From contig CANMDW010000011.1 of NCBI GenBank assembly GCA_947496705.1, forward strand, positions 1-64,000: a stretch of 64,000 nt of DNA, written 5' to 3'. A program made the position numbers and the translations under genes. Below are positions 34,960 to 41,598 of the stretch, in pieces; position 1 is the first letter of the stretch; every line of letters starts with the position of its first letter. Source of the DNA: an uncultured Aquimarina sp. (GTDB lineage: Bacteria > Bacteroidota > Bacteroidia > Flavobacteriales > Flavobacteriaceae). The notes below the pieces were generated by a model. That model was not told the origin of the DNA. It was given only the letters and a program-made list of their open reading frames with translations, and did no database searches.

Positions 34960-34995
34960 AGGAAGGAGGTCGCCGTCCAAAGTTTCCTCCTTCCT
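34960..34995. terminator. Hairpin between parA and ssb
   Basis: AGGAAGGAGG (34960-34969) pairs with CCTCCTTCCT (34986-34995), 16-base loop. It lies just after the ssb stop codon on the minus strand and probably ends that transcript; a T-rich run is weak. Confidence 0.6.
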
Positions 34996-35005
34996 TATAA
35001 ATATT

Positions 35006-35356
35006 TTATGATTGTTCTTGATTGCTTTTCGGGGTTAACAATAAAAATTCATTTACTATAATATCAGTAGATAGCCTTTTGATACCCTCTTTATCCTCAT
35101 AAGAATTATAAGTCAGTTTACCTTCCACAGCTAATTGTTGACCCTTAGTAATCAATTGTTCTGCCAAATCTGCTGTTTTATTAAAACAAACCAAACGATG
35201 CCATTCTGTTTTTGTTACTTTTTCTCCTGATTCTTTCTTGTAACTCTCATTGGTGGCCAAAGAAAAACGAACCACTTTTTTTCCGGAACTTGAATTGTTT
35301 ATCTCTAATTCCTGACCAACATTTCCAATCAATTGAACTTTGTTTTTTACACTCAT
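35006..35356 (-). CDS. ssb: Single-stranded DNA-binding protein
   Basis: A 116-residue OB-fold SSB: VQLIGNVGQELEI, KKVVRFSLATNESY, TEWHRLVCFNKTADLAEQ and GKLTYNSYEDKEGIKR are the family's conserved stretches. It lacks the long acidic C-terminal tail of the housekeeping form, as is common for element-borne SSBs. It would protect transferred single strands and assist replication of the circular form. Confidence 0.9.
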   Translation of the reverse strand: MSVKNKVQLIGNVGQELEINNSSSGKKVVRFSLATNESYKKESGEKVTKTEWHRLVCFNKTADLAEQLITKGQQLAVEGKLTYNSYEDKEGIKRLSTDIIVNEFLLLTPKSNQEQS

Positions 35357-35689
35357 TTTTTACGATTTAAATTATTATTATTAATATACTTAAAGATACA
35401 AAATAAATACCATAAACACTACAAATTAATGTATTATTTATGATTATAATATACTGATATACAGATGTTTATAAATTATTTTAATGAATGTTTTGCCTTG
35501 AAAAAAGTAGTGCTGAAAGCCTTGAATTTAGACAGAATTCTTTCTTTTTTTTTAATTTGAAGTGCAACGAAAAATTGATTAGAAGCCCTTGTTTTTTACT
35601 TTCCCGAATGTGACCTTATCGCCCCCGTCGATGCCATACAAAATAGCTTTGAATTCCATGCAAAAGAATTATGGGAGTGCGCGACTGAA

Positions 35690-35740
35690 TTAAAAAATCG
35701 GGAGGGTTCCCCTGGTAAGTGGGAAACCCTATTTTTTAAA
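35690..35740. repeat. Hairpin unit, copy 1
   Basis: GGGAGGGTTCCCCTGGTAAG (35700-35719), then TGGGAAACCCT and a T-run. The 20 bases are identical at 36751-36770, where the flanks AAAATTGGG and CCCAATTTT pair. It may be a small structured transcript end or a protein-binding site of the element. Confidence 0.5.
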
Positions 35741-35850
35741 TAATTATTGCAGCTTGGAAAGCTCAAAGGTTACATTTGCCGTCGATGGGAAGTTAAGGTC
35801 AGATTTGGAATAGAAAGTAAATCATGAAATCCGAGTTAAGGTTGCCTGCG

Positions 35851-35881
35851 TACTCTTGGCCTGTCCGCCAAGAGTATTTTT
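35851..35881 (+). terminator. Strong hairpin followed by T-run
   Basis: TACTCTTGG (35851-35859) pairs with CCAAGAGTA (35868-35876), then seven T. No coding sequence precedes it on the plus strand; it may end a short non-coding transcript. Confidence 0.6.
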
Positions 35882-36182
35882 TTGGCACGAGGTTTTTAGA
35901 TCGGCTTTTTTTCAAAGCGGATCTGAACACCGGTGTTTTTGTATCTGCAGGGGAAGTGATCCAGGGCAGAGCCGGAACACTCCCCGGAAGAATGAAAACC
36001 ATGTCAAAAAAATATCCCGTAGGATAGCAGTGAGCAACTTAACGATACCTATTTAAAGTGCTGGCAGAGGGAATTGTTTTTAATTTTCCTTGTTGAAGTG
36101 ATAGCGATGGCGAAGAAAATTAAAATCTATTCCTTGAGCGCAAAGGCAAAAAACCTTTCCCATGTTCTGTATCGAAATGTTG

Positions 36183-36209
36183 TAAATAAAAAAGGGGCAT
36201 CGCCCCTTT
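36183..36209 (-). terminator. Terminator of the 148-residue gene
   Basis: AAAGGGGC-N3-GCCCCTTT (36191-36209), followed on the minus strand by a run of T. It lies 4 bases after the stop codon. Confidence 0.8.
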
Positions 36210-36212
36210 ATT

Positions 36213-36659
36213 CTATACGTTTACTTGTTTGGATAAATTTATCAAATCATTTTCAAAAGTTTTAAGCACTTGATTAAGCTCGTTTAATAGATATTTTGTA
36301 AAACTCGTAACGGTTTCCTTTTTCGATATTTTGAAAATTTCTTCCATTCTATCATATTGTCCAATTCCTTTAAGGCTAATTTCAAAAGGAAAATCCTCCC
36401 TTTCATTTTCCTCAAAGTGTTCCTTTGTTTTTGAGGCAAGTTCTTCCATTTTATCCAATGATTCCTGAAGGTCATTCCTTTTTACTTTCAGGTTGGAATA
36501 GTATTTTTTTAGTGTTTCTAATTTGTTCAGTTTCTTCATTAGTTCATTCAACTGTTGCTGTTTATCACTAACTGACGGAACTTGTTCTTTTTCTTGAACT
36601 ATTGAAACTGAAACGTCATTACTTTTTGTTGTTGTTTTTCTACTTGTTTTAGTACTCAT
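36213..36659 (-). CDS. Coiled-coil hypothetical protein
   Basis: A 148-residue protein with a disordered Ser/Thr/Lys-rich start, coiled coils at residues ~33-85 and a C-terminal helical region (ETVTSFTKYLLNELNQVLKTFENDLINL). Not recognised. Its place between ssb and the replication origin suggests a role in replication or maintenance, without direct evidence. Confidence 0.6.
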   Translation of the reverse strand: MSTKTSRKTTTKSNDVSVSIVQEKEQVPSVSDKQQQLNELMKKLNKLETLKKYYSNLKVKRNDLQESLDKMEELASKTKEHFEENEREDFPFEISLKGIGQYDRMEEIFKISKKETVTSFTKYLLNELNQVLKTFENDLINLSKQVNV

Positions 36660-36741
36660 AATTTTGAATATTTTATATTATACAATACTTCATAACCAAT
36701 CAACAGGAGCGAAAGCGGTAGGATGAGTCAACGCTGGAGAT

Positions 36742-36790
36742 TTCAAAATTGGGAGGGTTCCCCTGGTAAGAGGGATACCCAATTTTTAAG
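36742..36790. repeat. Hairpin unit, copy 2
   Basis: The 20 bases at 36751-36770 are identical to copy 1 at 35700-35719. Here the outer arms AAAATTGGG and CCCAATTTT form a stem around an inner GGG/CCC-rich loop, followed by T. Confidence 0.5.
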
Positions 36791-36801
36791 TACTAGCTTG
36801 A

Positions 36802-37073
36802 CAGGGCAAAGGCGGCTTGATTACCTTTGAAGTATTGAATGATATAACCATTGATTCTTTTCGTAGGGACTGGAAAGCGTTAAGAGAAGGTCGTAAATCC
36901 GATTTTAAGCACTTTTAGGCAATCTTATATGAGGAAGCGACAGAAGAAGCTACCGCAGTATTTTAGAGTGCTTTAAATAGCTTTAAATTTATTGCAGGCC
37001 GGAACTGTTAAAACGCCCCATCGTCAAAGCCGTTCAAAACGAAAAAAGCTGCCAAAAATTTGGCAGCTTTTTA
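36802..37073 (+). pseudogene. Possible decayed gene with internal TAG stops
   Basis: The plus-strand frame reads as plausible protein (GLITFEVLNDITIDSFRRDW and on to KSDFKHF), then TAG at 36916, a further plausible stretch (AILYEEATEEATAVF), TAG at 36964, and SALNSFKFIAGRNC before TAA. No start codon is seen after the opening TGA at 36799. Family unknown; it could be chance. Confidence 0.2.
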
Positions 37074-37205
37074 ATAAGCTTATGCTTCTCGGCGTGGCAT
37101 CTTGACACTTGTTCTACGGTTGCTCCTCAGCAGAGCCGCCCTTTCGGTTTTCACTCCATCTCATCCACTGCGAAACAAAACTATGTTTTTTTAGTGAGGG
37201 AAACA
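37043..37205 (-). ncRNA. Candidate structured small RNA
   Basis: A GC-rich island in AT-rich surroundings, about 37085-37165. On the minus strand it runs from an operator-linked promoter (operator 37215-37229, then an imperfect TATTTTG box near 37212-37206) to a terminator AAAAGCTGCCAAA-TT-TTTGGCAGCTTTT with a T-run (around 37050-37077). Internal complementarities include GCTC/GAGC and GGCG/CGCC. No open frame fits. It may be a regulatory or copy-control RNA of the nearby replicon. The strand is inferred. Confidence 0.4.
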
Positions 37206-37214
37206 AAATATTTT

Positions 37215-37229
37215 ATTCCAAATGGGAAT
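37215..37229. promoter_or_regulatory. Operator copy before the candidate small RNA
   Basis: ATTCCAAATGGGAAT of the 15-bp family. A 35-bp block at 37239-37273 beside it is an inverted copy of 31263-31297, which lies on the amidase side of the mob-amidase operator. Confidence 0.6.
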
Positions 37230-37485
37230 TTTTTTAGCTAATGCATTTCGTAGAAAAAACTTAAAAAAACCTAAAATAAATGTGCTCGAAGGATTTTGAC
37301 AAGGCAGGATTTTGAGGAACGAGAAATTCAAGTTGTTGAAATTCGAGACCTTTTTAAATTTTAATCAAAATTAGTTTTATAAAGAGTTTAAAAGAGTTTT
37401 ATATTATAGTTTTATAGGGTGGTAAAAAACACTATTTAATCATTTGATATTAATGCAGTTAAATGCGATTTTAGACGTTTTTTAA

Positions 37486-37993
37486 GGTAGTGTAATTACG
37501 AAGGATATGGTAGTGTAATTACGAAAGTAAGGTAGTGTAATTACGAGAATCAGGGTAGTGTAATTACGAACAGGGTAGTGTAATTACGAAAACAGGGTAG
37601 TGTAATTACGAAAATCGATGTAACTCATATCAGTACTAAAAATTTAAGTCGTTGATTATGATTGATTTAATGTTTTTTGAGGGTAGTGTAATTACGAAAG
37701 CAGGGTAGTGTAATTACGAGAATTTTTGATTTTTTGATGGGTTTCGATACCCTTTTTTTAAAATCAAGGGTAGTGTAATTACGAAAATCTATATCAATTT
37801 TGTTGAAATAAGCAGGGTTATTAGCATTTTTTATTTCATTAATCACTTATAATCAATAGTTTAAATGTAAAAAGGTAGTGTAATTACGAAAAGGTAGTGT
37901 AATTACGAAGATTGTTGCAAATATAGAAACCATGTTTTTGTAAATCAATACATATAAGTAGTTTACATCTTTTTTAGGGTAGTGTAATTACGA
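37486..37993. repeat. oriV: Iteron array of the replication origin (12 copies)
   Basis: GGTAGTGTAATTACGA occurs twelve times in the same orientation, starting at 37486, 37509, 37531, 37554, 37574, 37596, 37682, 37704, 37769, 37874, 37893 and 37978. The first six are spaced 20-23 bases, about two helix turns; later ones are irregular, with AT-rich stretches between. Directly repeated iterons beside a Rep_3 initiator gene are the standard layout of a theta-type plasmid origin. This is not a CRISPR: spacers are too short and AT-rich. Confidence 0.9.
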
Positions 37994-37996
37994 AAT

Positions 37997-39121
37997 TTAT
38001 GAAATTGGGATAATAACTGGATACGCATTATGGGCTCCTTTCATTTCGGCCCATGCTGAGCTCTTGTATTCTTCTATTATTCTTTCCTGAAATAGTTTTA
38101 TGAATTCTTTTCCAGTATGGTTAGTCGCCTTTTTTTTGTTTATCCGGCAATTTCTGATGAAGGAATCATAAGCTTTGATTAACAATCTAAATGTACTCTT
38201 CTCAAGGTTGATCAAACTCTTTAAGATATCGATATCATTGGAAGAAAGTTCGTGCCTTGTTTTCCAATAATGGAGTTTTTGGGTAATGTGCTGTCTGGTG
38301 AACGTTTCTTTCCTTAGATTAAGGTCAATGTCTTTTGTATAGTAGGGTTTTATGTTAATTAAATTGCCTTTTACCGAACTGTTGAAGGATACATTGGAGT
38401 TTCTGTCAAGTTTTGCTCTTAGGGGTTTTAATACGCTCTTATTGAATGTGTTCGCATCTTTGTAAGAGTAGTCATAGGCTTCTTGGAGATTTTCGAGCTT
38501 TACTTTGGTTCCCTTTTCGGGAAGTTCCAGGAGCCATAGGTAAAACAGCACTTGTTTCATTTTTGAGAGCTCCCAGGCCGTTTCAAAAAAGACTGGGTTA
38601 TAGGAACATATTTTCAAAAACCTTTCGACCCAATAACTGGACATCAAGAATGAAATTTCTCCTTTTGATATATTGGCGTTACTGATTACACCTCCATAGG
38701 AACTAATGGTATTTCCTTTCAGATTCTTTGCCTTATGCCAACCTTTTTCAAGGTTTTCCAAAAACTCAAGGCCTTCCTTCACATGGTTATAATTTAGGTT
38801 CTTGTCAATATCGGAAACTTTATAAGTAAATCTTGCGTAGGTATTGTTATTGGTCATGAAATCCTTTTCAAATAGGGATAATTGCCGTTTGTTCCTCTCA
38901 ACCTGAAACTGGTCATAACTTAGATCGTTAAGTATTTTTAAAATGATTCTGATCGTTGTGATTGGTGCTGTAAGGAGTTTTTTATTAGCAAGAGGGGAAA
39001 GAATTTCCCGCCGTAGTGCTATCGGGAAATTTACAATGTCACTGTTTTTCTTCCCTTTGTAATGTCTTACGGGTTCGATTTCTTCAGAAACGGTACTATT
39101 GAATGAATATGTATCTTTCAT
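37997..39121 (-). CDS. repB: Replication initiator (Rep_3/RepB family)
   Basis: A 374-residue protein with two winged-helix regions: residues ~35-170 (SDIVNFPIALRREILSPLANKKLL to LNYNHVKEGLEFLENL) and ~185-280 (WVERFLKICSYNPVFFETAWELSK, later LENLQEAYDYSYKDANTFNKSVLKPLRAKL). It would bind the iterons next to its 3' end and open the origin. It is coupled at 8 bp to the HTH gene upstream. It gives the excised circle its own replication. Confidence 0.85.
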   Translation of the reverse strand: MKDTYSFNSTVSEEIEPVRHYKGKKNSDIVNFPIALRREILSPLANKKLLTAPITTIRIILKILNDLSYDQFQVERNKRQLSLFEKDFMTNNNTYARFTYKVSDIDKNLNYNHVKEGLEFLENLEKGWHKAKNLKGNTISSYGGVISNANISKGEISFLMSSYWVERFLKICSYNPVFFETAWELSKMKQVLFYLWLLELPEKGTKVKLENLQEAYDYSYKDANTFNKSVLKPLRAKLDRNSNVSFNSSVKGNLINIKPYYTKDIDLNLRKETFTRQHITQKLHYWKTRHELSSNDIDILKSLINLEKSTFRLLIKAYDSFIRNCRINKKKATNHTGKEFIKLFQERIIEEYKSSAWAEMKGAHNAYPVIIPIS

Positions 39122-39129
39122 GGTAGATT

Positions 39130-39411
39130 TCAGGAATTGTTCAATACATATTGCAGTGCTTCAGCTTCGATTTCATAAGCTTCTTCAGGTAGAGTTTTGT
39201 TTTTGAGACACCAGGAATCTATATCGGTTTTCTCAAAGAAAATCAGCTTACCATTCGGTTTGGAATGCGGAATGATGTTCCCTGAGGTAAGTTTGTACAT
39301 ATAACTTTGCTTGATACCCGTATATAAGCATGCCTCTTGAAAGTTGAGAACATCTTTATTCAACAGCAATAGTTTTTCTATTCTGTCCAATTGGATTTGA
39401 AATTTGTCCAT
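39130..39411 (-). CDS. HTH_17 / excisionase-like DNA-binding protein
   Basis: A 93-residue protein with a helical start and a MerR-like winged helix (NFQEACLYTGIKQSYMYKLTSGNIIPHSKPNGKLIFFEKTDIDSWC), as in HTH_17 proteins of Bacteroidota elements. It precedes the Rep gene by 8 bp and may regulate it or direct excision with the integrase. A perfect 11-bp inverted repeat lies 91 bases upstream. Confidence 0.8.
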   Translation of the reverse strand: MDKFQIQLDRIEKLLLLNKDVLNFQEACLYTGIKQSYMYKLTSGNIIPHSKPNGKLIFFEKTDIDSWCLKNKTLPEEAYEIEAEALQYVLNNS

Positions 39412-39501
39412 TTGAATATTTTATAAGATTGATAAATGGACAAGCGCTTGTCGTTGACTATTGAATTCGGGACAAACCTAGAATAAGCACACTAAAGGAA
39501 A

Positions 39502-39525
39502 GTATGCATTGTAGACAATGCATAC
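39502..39525. promoter_or_regulatory. Perfect inverted repeat upstream of the HTH-rep operon
   Basis: GTATGCATTGT-AG-ACAATGCATAC, 11-bp arms and 2-base centre. No T-run follows on either strand, so an operator is more likely than a terminator. It is placed to control the HTH-rep genes, or to end transcription from the membrane protein gene. Confidence 0.5.
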
Positions 39526-39550
39526 ATATTTGGGTTAAATGTTTGCATTG

Positions 39551-40270
39551 TTATTGGTGTAGGGCAAAGAATATCGATTTGATCATTTCGCTCTTGCTAG
39601 AAATAGGGGTTCGGATTTTTGAATTGCGGATAGTATTGTAATTGTAATTTTTTCCGTCTGCCCTCTTAATAAGATTGGATCTATCAAAAAAATCGATCAT
39701 TGACAATTTGCTTTGGGAATAGTTGGTCTTTAGATTTTCAAAAAATTCCCTGCAGCTGGGCGCATCAAAATTGAAATGTAAAAGAGAATTATGTGCGTCC
39801 CAATTCTTCTTTAGGACATTATAAAAATCCTCATAAGATGTTAAGTTATCAATTATGAACTGGTATCTGACCAATTCATTGTATAATTTTCTCAATTGAA
39901 AATCTGAGATGGAAATATTAAAGTTAGGAAGATTTTTTTCTTCGCGAATAGAAGAATCTTCCTGGAAAGCGATTAGGTCGTTCTTTCTATATTCCGGAAA
40001 GAATTCATAATACAACAAACTAAAAAATAAGAAAAAGAGATAAAGGGCTAACAGTACAAATAAAGTACAAAACACTTTTAAAACTATTGAATCAAATTGG
40101 ACCAATCCGATAATAAGATAAACCATAAGAAAAAGCAAGACCGAATCAATAAAAAACAAGAAAGTTTTAGTTACGTATTCGCTGAGGAACCTTTGTTTAA
40201 TGAGGCTTAAACTTAAAATATTCCTATTTGTAATATTTACGATTTGTTTAAAAAAAAATCTCAAAATCAA
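39551..40270 (-). CDS. Membrane protein of unknown function
   Basis: A 239-residue protein with two long hydrophobic helices (residues ~37-60 and ~66-90), then a cytoplasmic helical domain. Not recognised. The start overlaps the integrase stop by 4 bp, suggesting co-transcription. An operator-like palindrome (40220-40234) falls inside codons 13-17, so either the palindrome acts within the gene or translation begins later than annotated; no good later start was found. Confidence 0.6.
   Translation of the reverse strand: MILRFFFKQIVNITNRNILSLSLIKQRFLSEYVTKTFLFFIDSVLLFLMVYLIIGLVQFDSIVLKVFCTLFVLLALYLFFLFFSLLYYEFFPEYRKNDLIAFQEDSSIREEKNLPNFNISISDFQLRKLYNELVRYQFIIDNLTSYEDFYNVLKKNWDAHNSLLHFNFDAPSCREFFENLKTNYSQSKLSMIDFFDRSNLIKRADGKNYNYNTIRNSKIRTPISSKSEMIKSIFFALHQ
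40220..40234. promoter_or_regulatory. Weak operator-like palindrome in the membrane protein gene
   Basis: ATTCCTATTTGTAAT differs from the family at one base of the second half-site. It lies within a coding sequence, so it may be chance or may act as a roadblock. Confidence 0.35.
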
Positions 40271-41403
40271 GTACTTATTTTTGTTGTTATTCGTGGTATT
40301 AATGTAGAAGCTTCTTTTGCCTTTTGGTCTACTATTTTTGCATAAATCTGTGTGGTTCTAATCTCTCTATGTCCTAATAATTTTGAAACGGTGTATATAT
40401 CTGCTCCGTGACTTAATAATAAAACAGCATTGGTATGTCTTGCGCTATGAAAAGTAATATGCTTTGTAATGCCTGCTCGCATGCACCATCGTAATATTTC
40501 AGCATTAAAATGAGCTCCATATTTTAGCCCGACAAAAACCCTGTCGTTCATCCCCTGCCTTTCCCCTAAAAGTTCTCTGGCCTCTTCGGAAATGTATAAA
40601 TACTCTAGGCCATCGGTCTTATACTGTTTAAATATAATCCTGGAACTTTCATCCTCATCCCGCACTTCAGACCACAACATCTTATTTATATCACTCCACC
40701 TCAGACCGGTCATACAACTGAAAAGAAATGCTTTTTTTAGCATTTTGTGCTTACATTCTGCTTTTGAGAGGTTTTGGACTTCTGATAGGGTCAGGTATTC
40801 CCTTTTGGTTTCTCCCATTTCAAACCCCTTTACTCCCTTGATTACATTAACTTGGAGATAATCCTCTTCAAATGCTTGTTTCAAAGCAGCTCTAAACTTA
40901 TTAAAATATGTGTATTTGGAGTTTTGTGCCAGCGGAACATCACTTTTGGTTTTAGCTTTTTCGTTTAGATATCTTTTAAAACCTTCTACAAAATTTTTAT
41001 CTACATCTTGAAAGGTCAGGGTCAACGGGCAATACTTTTCTATATGCTTCTGGGCGGCATCCCAATTATCATAGTTTGCTTGAGTGTCAATCCGATCTTG
41101 TTTTACACTTTCATAATAGTCAAGAAATCGGGTCTTTGACTTTCTGGTATTTAAAATCTCATATTTCCCTTTTATAAAATCAGCTTGCCTAAGAGACAAT
41201 ATTTTATTGGCCAATGCAAGATTTTTTTTGTTGTCTGCCTTTTCTTTTGCTGTTTTAGGATTTATTGTAGTATATAATTTTAAGTATTCAAAATCTCGAA
41301 CATGCTTCTTTTTACCATCTTTAACAATAGATCCTTTATAAAACTCTAAATACAGACTATATTTTCCAGTTTTGAGTTTTTTCTTTTTTAATGTTATCTT
41401 CAT
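40267..41403 (-). CDS. int: Tyrosine integrase of the element
   Basis: About 378 residues from ATG 41403 (an upstream TTG at 41439 is less likely). The N-terminus carries the arm-type and SAM-like DNA-binding domains typical of Bacteroidota integrases (YCPLTLTFQDVDKNFVEGF). The catalytic set is visible: R in TGLRWSD, H-xx-R in HSARHT, H in LLGHRE, and Y in TTQIYAKI. It lies about 180 bp inside the right end and would recombine attL and attR at mnmE. GTAC-rich repeats just upstream (41406-41469) are probable binding sites. Confidence 0.92.
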   Translation of the reverse strand: MKITLKKKKLKTGKYSLYLEFYKGSIVKDGKKKHVRDFEYLKLYTTINPKTAKEKADNKKNLALANKILSLRQADFIKGKYEILNTRKSKTRFLDYYESVKQDRIDTQANYDNWDAAQKHIEKYCPLTLTFQDVDKNFVEGFKRYLNEKAKTKSDVPLAQNSKYTYFNKFRAALKQAFEEDYLQVNVIKGVKGFEMGETKREYLTLSEVQNLSKAECKHKMLKKAFLFSCMTGLRWSDINKMLWSEVRDEDESSRIIFKQYKTDGLEYLYISEEARELLGERQGMNDRVFVGLKYGAHFNAEILRWCMRAGITKHITFHSARHTNAVLLLSHGADIYTVSKLLGHREIRTTQIYAKIVDQKAKEASTLIPRITTKIST

Positions 41404-41469
41404 AAGGTGTACTTTGGTACACCTTTTTATTAGATTCAACCTAAGAGGTGTACTTTAGGTGTAGTAAAA
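41404..41469. repeat. Arm-type repeats at the right end
   Basis: AAGGTGTAC-TTTG-GTACACCTT (41404-41425) is a near-perfect palindrome right before the integrase ATG. 41447-41469 is the direct match of 4991-5013 (21/23 bases). Both contain GGTGTACTTT. They are candidate integrase or excisionase sites and may also control the int promoter. Confidence 0.5.
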
Positions 41470-41581
41470 GTATTAAAAAAGTAAAATAAAGGAAAATAAA
41501 AGAAAACAAAATTAGTTCAAAACTCCTTTAAACCTTTTGTTTGTATAGAAAAGTCAAAAAAAGGAAACAAAAGGAAAACAT

Positions 41582-41598
41582 ATCTATTTACCGATACA
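41582..41598. repeat. attR: Right attachment site core
   Basis: ATCTATTTACCGATACA, containing the mnmE stop codon and its last three codons; it matches 4931-4947 at 16 of 17 bases. Integration here leaves the mnmE product unchanged. Confidence 0.8.

Larger units (their letters stand above)
35357..36212. other. Long intergenic region
   Basis: 856 bases. Contents: an inverted copy of the AATACATTAATT motif (35424-35435), hairpin unit 35700-35738 that recurs at 36751-36788, a strong hairpin with T-run (35851-35880), and the terminator of the next gene (36183-36209). Short open frames at 35799-36056 overlap one another on both strands and show no recognisable protein. Confidence 0.5.
4931..41598. 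mobile_element. Integrative conjugative element with plasmid functions, inserted at mnmE
   Basis: The limits are set by a 17-bp direct repeat at 4931-4947 and 41582-41598; the right copy contains the mnmE stop codon. Inside lie a tyrosine integrase next to the right end, an excisionase-like protein, a complete Bacteroidota-type conjugation operon, coupling protein, relaxase and mobilisation partner, an iteron origin with Rep_3 initiator, ParA, SSB, HicAB and a CBASS defence cargo. The 3' end of mnmE (thdF) is a known target of tyrosine-recombinase islands such as SGI1. The element lacks none of the core transfer functions, though parA contains an in-frame stop. Confidence 0.85.

Noticed and set aside
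35799..36056. Three overlapping short frames on both strands
   Set aside because: They overlap each other and a strong hairpin; no recognisable protein.
37486..37993. Regular 16-bp repeats that could suggest a CRISPR array
   Set aside because: The intervals are very short (4-7 bases in the first block) and AT-rich, there are no cas genes, and a Rep_3 initiator gene is adjacent; these are iterons.
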